DNA of 8,871 bases from an uncultured Bacteroidales bacterium (GTDB lineage Bacteria > Bacteroidota > Bacteroidia > Bacteroidales > P3). The notes under the pieces were generated by a model. It worked only from the letters and a program-made list of their open reading frames with translations. It searched no databases and had not been told where the DNA came from. The DNA lies in NCBI GenBank assembly GCA_947179195.1, contig CAMXAS010000042.1, positions 1 to 8,871 on the forward strand, read 5' to 3'. Each line of letters begins with the position of its first letter. Positions within the stretch are counted from its first letter, which is position 1. Shown piece after piece: positions 5,847 to 8,871 of this stretch. The translations under genes and the position numbers were made by a program.

Positions 5847-7466
5847 ATGAAAAAGATGTGGTTTTTGACGGGCCTGTGCGCCCTGTTTATGTTCTCCGGT
5901 TGCTGTTCCAAGAAGAAAGCGCAGCCGGATGTCGTTATGGGTTTCGCCAAGGTGCCGTTGACGGCCGATTTGAGCGGGCTGACGGCCGACGAGAAGCAGA
6001 TGCTGACCTATCTGTGCGACGCGGCCGAAATCATGGACGAGCTGTTTTGGCTCGAAGCCTACGGCCCCGACAAGGACGCGTTCTTAGCCGCCATCGACAA
6101 CGATACGCTGCGTCTTTTCGCCGACATCAACTATGGCCCGTGGAGCCGTCTGGACGATAACGCGCCGTTTATCGAAGGCGTGGGCGCCAAGCCGGCCGGC
6201 GCGGGTTTCTATCCGACCGACATGACGAAGGCGGAGTTCGAGGCCTTGGACGATGTCGCCAAGACGTCGGGCTATACGGTCTTGCGCCGCGATGAAAACG
6301 GCAACCTGGTGGTCAAATACTACCACGAGGCCTTTGCCGAACAAATCGAAAAGGCGGCCGGCCTGTTGGAAAAAGCCGCCGCGCTCTGCGACCACGAAGG
6401 CTTCAAGAATTATCTGAACCTGCGGGCCAAGGCGCTCCGCACCGACGACTATTTCGAAAGCGACATGGCTTGGATGGACGTCAAGGACTATAAGTTCGAT
6501 TTCGTCGTAGGCCCGATTGAAAACTACGAAGACGCGCTGTTCGGCTACAAGAACGCGCACGAATCCTTCCTGCTGATTAAGGACGCCGACTGGAGCGCGA
6601 AACTGGACAAGTTCGCCGCGCTGTTGCCCGACCTGCAGAAGAGCCTGCCGGTGGAAGACAAATACAAGGCGGAGACGCCGGGGCTGGAATCGGACATGAA
6701 CGTTTACGACGCCGTGCTGTACCGCGGCGACTGCAATGCCGGCGGCAAGACCATCGCCATCAACCTGCCCAACGACGAACGCGTCCACATTCAGAAGGGC
6801 ACGCGCAAACTGCAACTTAAGAACGCGATGAAGGCCAAGTTCGACCGCATCATGATGCCGATTGCCGAAGTCGTGATGACGCCTGAACAGAAAGAAAAGG
6901 TGGCGTTCAATTCGTTCTTCGAAAACGTGACGTTCCACGAAGTGGCGCACGGCATGGGTGTCAAGAACACGATTAACGGCAAGGGCACGGTACGCCAGGC
7001 CTTGAAAGAAGCCTACGCCACGATAGAGGAAGCCAAGGCCGACATCATGGGCCTGTACCTCGTGGACCGTCTGCATGAAATGGGCGAACTGGACGAAGGC
7101 GCGGTGGAACAGAACTACATCACGTTCTTCGCGGGCATCTTCCGTTCGGTGCGTTTCGGCGCCGCCAGTGCGCACGGCAAGGCCAATATGCTTTGCTTCA
7201 ACTATATGGCCGACAAGGGCGTGTTCACGCGTTCGGAAGACGGCCTCTACACGGTGGACGTGGAGAAAATGAAAGCGGCGACGGCCTCCCTCTTGGCCGA
7301 CATCCTGAAAGTGCAGGCCGAGGGCGACTATGACGGGCTGACGGCTTGGATTGCCGAAAAGAGCGTCGTGAACGCCGACCTGCAGGCGGATTTGGACCGC
7401 ATCGCGGGGGCCGATATCCCGAAGGATATCTATTACGAACAAGGTAAATGCGTATTGGGTCTGTAA
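5847..7466 (+). CDS. Lipoprotein zinc peptidase, M49 (dipeptidyl-peptidase III)-like
   Basis: DPP III enzymes remove dipeptides from the N-terminus of short peptides. This 539-residue protein has a lipoprotein signal peptide: MKK, a hydrophobic stretch (4-17), then FSGC (16-19) with C19 as the likely lipidated residue and a Lys-rich linker after it. The zinc site is HEVAH (364-368) followed by EEAKAD (394-399), matching the M49 pattern HExxGH plus EECRAE. Here the first part is a pentapeptide HExxH, as in the Caldithrix abyssi enzyme. SAHGKAN (441-447) may supply the conserved active-site His. The protein is shorter than the roughly 670-740 residues of classic DPP III. The start at 5847 is chosen because it begins the signal peptide; an in-frame TTG at 5802 would add 15 residues and overlap the promoter box. 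gpsA follows with a 1-base overlap. Catalytic activity is inferred. Confidence 0.8.
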   Translation: MKKMWFLTGLCALFMFSGCCSKKKAQPDVVMGFAKVPLTADLSGLTADEKQMLTYLCDAAEIMDELFWLEAYGPDKDAFLAAIDNDTLRLFADINYGPWSRLDDNAPFIEGVGAKPAGAGFYPTDMTKAEFEALDDVAKTSGYTVLRRDENGNLVVKYYHEAFAEQIEKAAGLLEKAAALCDHEGFKNYLNLRAKALRTDDYFESDMAWMDVKDYKFDFVVGPIENYEDALFGYKNAHESFLLIKDADWSAKLDKFAALLPDLQKSLPVEDKYKAETPGLESDMNVYDAVLYRGDCNAGGKTIAINLPNDERVHIQKGTRKLQLKNAMKAKFDRIMMPIAEVVMTPEQKEKVAFNSFFENVTFHEVAHGMGVKNTINGKGTVRQALKEAYATIEEAKADIMGLYLVDRLHEMGELDEGAVEQNYITFFAGIFRSVRFGAASAHGKANMLCFNYMADKGVFTRSEDGLYTVDVEKMKAATASLLADILKVQAEGDYDGLTAWIAEKSVVNADLQADLDRIAGADIPKDIYYEQGKCVLGL

Positions 7467-8455
7467 TGCGGAAAGTAGCGGTTATCGGCAGCGGTTCCTG
7501 GGCCACGGCCATCGTCAAGATCCTCCTCAACAACGTGGAGGAGGTGCATTGGTGGGTGCGTGAACCGGAAATCAAGCGGAGTCTGGAGACGAACGGCGTC
7601 AACGCGCTTTATCTCTCCGGCTTGGAGTTCCCTAAGGAACGTTTGCACGTGAGCCACGACCTCGCGGCCGTGGTGTCGGCCGTGGAAGCGGTCGTGCTCG
7701 TGGTGCCGTCGGCCTTTGTAGAAGACACGTTGCAGGCTTTGCCGGAGTCGGCCTGGGCGGGCAAGAAAGTCTGCTCGGCCACCAAGGGCATCATTCCGCA
7801 GACCAACCAGGTGGTGGGCGAGTACCTGCGCGACCGTTGGCATATCGCCGAGCGCGACATGGCCGTTATCAGCGGGCCGTCCCATGCCGAAGAGGTGGCC
7901 TTGGGCCGGCTGACGTACCTGACGGCGGCTTCGGTCGAGGAGGCCACGGCCAAGTATTTCGCCGACCTGTTCGCCTGCCGTTACGTGCACGTCCGTTTGA
8001 GCGACGACGTTTACGGCATCGAATACGCGGCCGTCATCAAGAACGTCTATGCGTTGGCCGTCGGTATCGCCAAGGGCTTGGGCTACGGCGACAATTTCGT
8101 GGCCGTGCTCGTGGCCAATGCCGTGGAGGAGATGAACGTCTTTCTCAAGGAAGTCCATCACATCCACCGCAACCTGGCGTCGGCGCCCTATATCGGCGAC
8201 TTGCTCGTCACGTCCTATTCGCAGTTCAGCCGCAACCGCACGTTCGGCAACATGATAGGGCAGGGCTATTCCGTGCGTTCGGCCATTTTGGAAATGAAGA
8301 TGGTGGCCGAGGGCTATTATGCGAGCCGTTGCGTACACGACATCAAGCGCGCCATGCCGATTGCGATGCCGATACTGGAAGCGGTGCACGACATCCTCTA
8401 CGAAAATAAAAAGGCCGCGACCGTGTTCGCCGCCTTGGAACCCAAATTGAAATAA
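7466..8455 (+). CDS. gpsA: Glycerol-3-phosphate dehydrogenase [NAD(P)+]
   Basis: GpsA reduces dihydroxyacetone phosphate to sn-glycerol 3-phosphate in the cytosol, providing the backbone for phospholipids. The 329-residue protein has normal family length. The Rossmann fold starts at once with VIGSGSWATA (6-15). Other signatures are SATKGI (104-109), GPSHAEEVA (137-145), EYAAVIKNVYALAVGI (186-201) with the expected catalytic K192, and GDLLVTSYSQFSRNR (244-258), where the substrate phosphate and cofactor are bound. MVAEGYYASRCVH (279-291) is the C-terminal helix region common in Bacteroidota versions. The ATG at 7466 shares its A with the TAA of the upstream peptidase gene (TAATG), suggesting translational coupling. 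An in-frame ATG at 7448 would add only MRIGSV ahead of the fold and is less likely. Confidence 0.95.
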   Translation: MRKVAVIGSGSWATAIVKILLNNVEEVHWWVREPEIKRSLETNGVNALYLSGLEFPKERLHVSHDLAAVVSAVEAVVLVVPSAFVEDTLQALPESAWAGKKVCSATKGIIPQTNQVVGEYLRDRWHIAERDMAVISGPSHAEEVALGRLTYLTAASVEEATAKYFADLFACRYVHVRLSDDVYGIEYAAVIKNVYALAVGIAKGLGYGDNFVAVLVANAVEEMNVFLKEVHHIHRNLASAPYIGDLLVTSYSQFSRNRTFGNMIGQGYSVRSAILEMKMVAEGYYASRCVHDIKRAMPIAMPILEAVHDILYENKKAATVFAALEPKLK

Positions 8456-8476
8456 ACTATAAAACACAAATAAATC

Positions 8477-8871
8477 ATGGCAAAAGAAAAGAAATTCATG
8501 ACATGTGACGGGAATGAAGCCGCGGCACACGTCGCTTCTATGTTCAGCGAAGTGGCGGCCATCTATCCCATCACGCCGTCTTCGCCCATGGCGGAGCATA
8601 TCGACGATTGGGCGGCGGCCGGTCGTGTGAATATGTTCGGCGACAAAGTCCGCGTGTTGGAAATGCAGTCCGAAGCGGGTGCGGCCGGTGCCGTACACGG
8701 TTCGTTGCAGGCCGGTGCGTTGACCACGACCTACACCGCCTCGCAGGGCTTGTTGTTGATGATTCCGAATATGTACAAAATCGCGGGTGAGTTGTTGCCC
8801 GGCGTATTCCATGTAACGGCGCGTACGATTGCCGCCCATGCGCTCTCCATCTTCGGCGACCACTCCGATAT
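8477..8871 (+). CDS. nifJ: Pyruvate:ferredoxin (flavodoxin) oxidoreductase, N-terminal part (3' end outside window)
   Basis: PFOR oxidises pyruvate with CoA to acetyl-CoA and CO2, passing electrons to ferredoxin or flavodoxin; it is central to anaerobic fermentation. Only the first 131 codons of an enzyme usually near 1,180 residues are present, all from domain I. The start of the protein, TCDGNEAAAHVA (9-20), is typical. YPITPSSPMAEH (30-41), EMQSEAGAAGAVHG (62-75), TTTYTASQGLLLMIPNMYK (83-101) and ARTIAAHALSIFGDHSD (115-131) are hallmark blocks. T33, E66 and R116 correspond to the pyruvate- and thiamine-site residues T31, E64 and R114 of the Desulfovibrio africanus enzyme, with a constant shift of two. 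The ATG follows gpsA by 21 bases, with an AT-rich leader (ACACAAATAAATC) and no promoter box that I can see, so it is probably co-transcribed with gpsA. Confidence 0.95.
   Translation, partial: MAKEKKFMTCDGNEAAAHVASMFSEVAAIYPITPSSPMAEHIDDWAAAGRVNMFGDKVRVLEMQSEAGAAGAVHGSLQAGALTTTYTASQGLLLMIPNMYKIAGELLPGVFHVTARTIAAHALSIFGDHSD

Noticed and set aside
6084..7442. Minus-strand open frame of 452 codons opposite the M49-like gene
   Set aside because: It is codon-aligned antisense with low-complexity composition and no promoter or motif.
7448..7465. Upstream ATG start for gpsA
   Set aside because: It adds six residues with no family counterpart. The ATG at 7466 gives the usual distance to the Rossmann glycine motif and couples to the preceding stop codon.
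7433..8863. Minus-strand open frame of 476 codons opposite gpsA and nifJ
   Set aside because: It spans two well-identified genes in their antisense frame, so it is a shadow of codon bias.

Overview
The window reads as chromosomal DNA from a GC-rich member of the Bacteroidota, most likely order Bacteroidales. The signs are TAnnTTTG-type promoter boxes, A-rich leaders in place of Shine-Dalgarno sites, and typical protein families of this phylum: a DT-rich Ig-like repeat protein, a DGDGDIG lipoprotein, a LuxE-like ligase and an M49-type lipoprotein peptidase. I cannot name the genus. Coding is dense, with seven genes and no gap over 100 bases. I see no tRNA or rRNA gene, CRISPR array, insertion sequence or prophage gene.

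Left part (1-4713): the window opens inside a plus-strand gene for an Ig-like/surface-type protein whose 5' end lies outside. It converges on a tight minus-strand operon that reads lipoprotein -> mrdA (PBP2) -> rodA. PBP2 and RodA are the transpeptidase and glycosyltransferase of the cell-elongation machinery. Their genes overlap by 4 bases (ATGA). The lipoprotein gene ends 2 bases before mrdA, where mreD might be expected.

Middle (4714-5784): a 60-base divergent intergenic region separates that operon from a plus-strand gene for a LuxE-type acyl-protein synthetase (ANL superfamily). Candidate promoters for the two directions each reach into the other gene's first codons.

Right part (5785-8871): a good TAnnTTTG box precedes a plus-strand cluster of three genes. 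These are an M49-like zinc peptidase lipoprotein with a pentapeptide HExxH site, gpsA (glycerol-3-phosphate dehydrogenase, translationally coupled by TAATG), and nifJ (pyruvate:ferredoxin oxidoreductase), which runs off the right edge after its first 131 codons. gpsA supplies the glycerol phosphate backbone for phospholipids. nifJ makes acetyl-CoA and reduced ferredoxin, pointing to an anaerobic fermentative lifestyle.

Most of the content is housekeeping. The less ordinary points are the orphan LuxE-like enzyme with a cysteine near its C-terminus, the lipid-anchored short M49 homologue, the elongation operon without mreBCD next to it, the PBP2 tail, and the interlocked divergent promoters. 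I did not find a convincing new multi-gene system.
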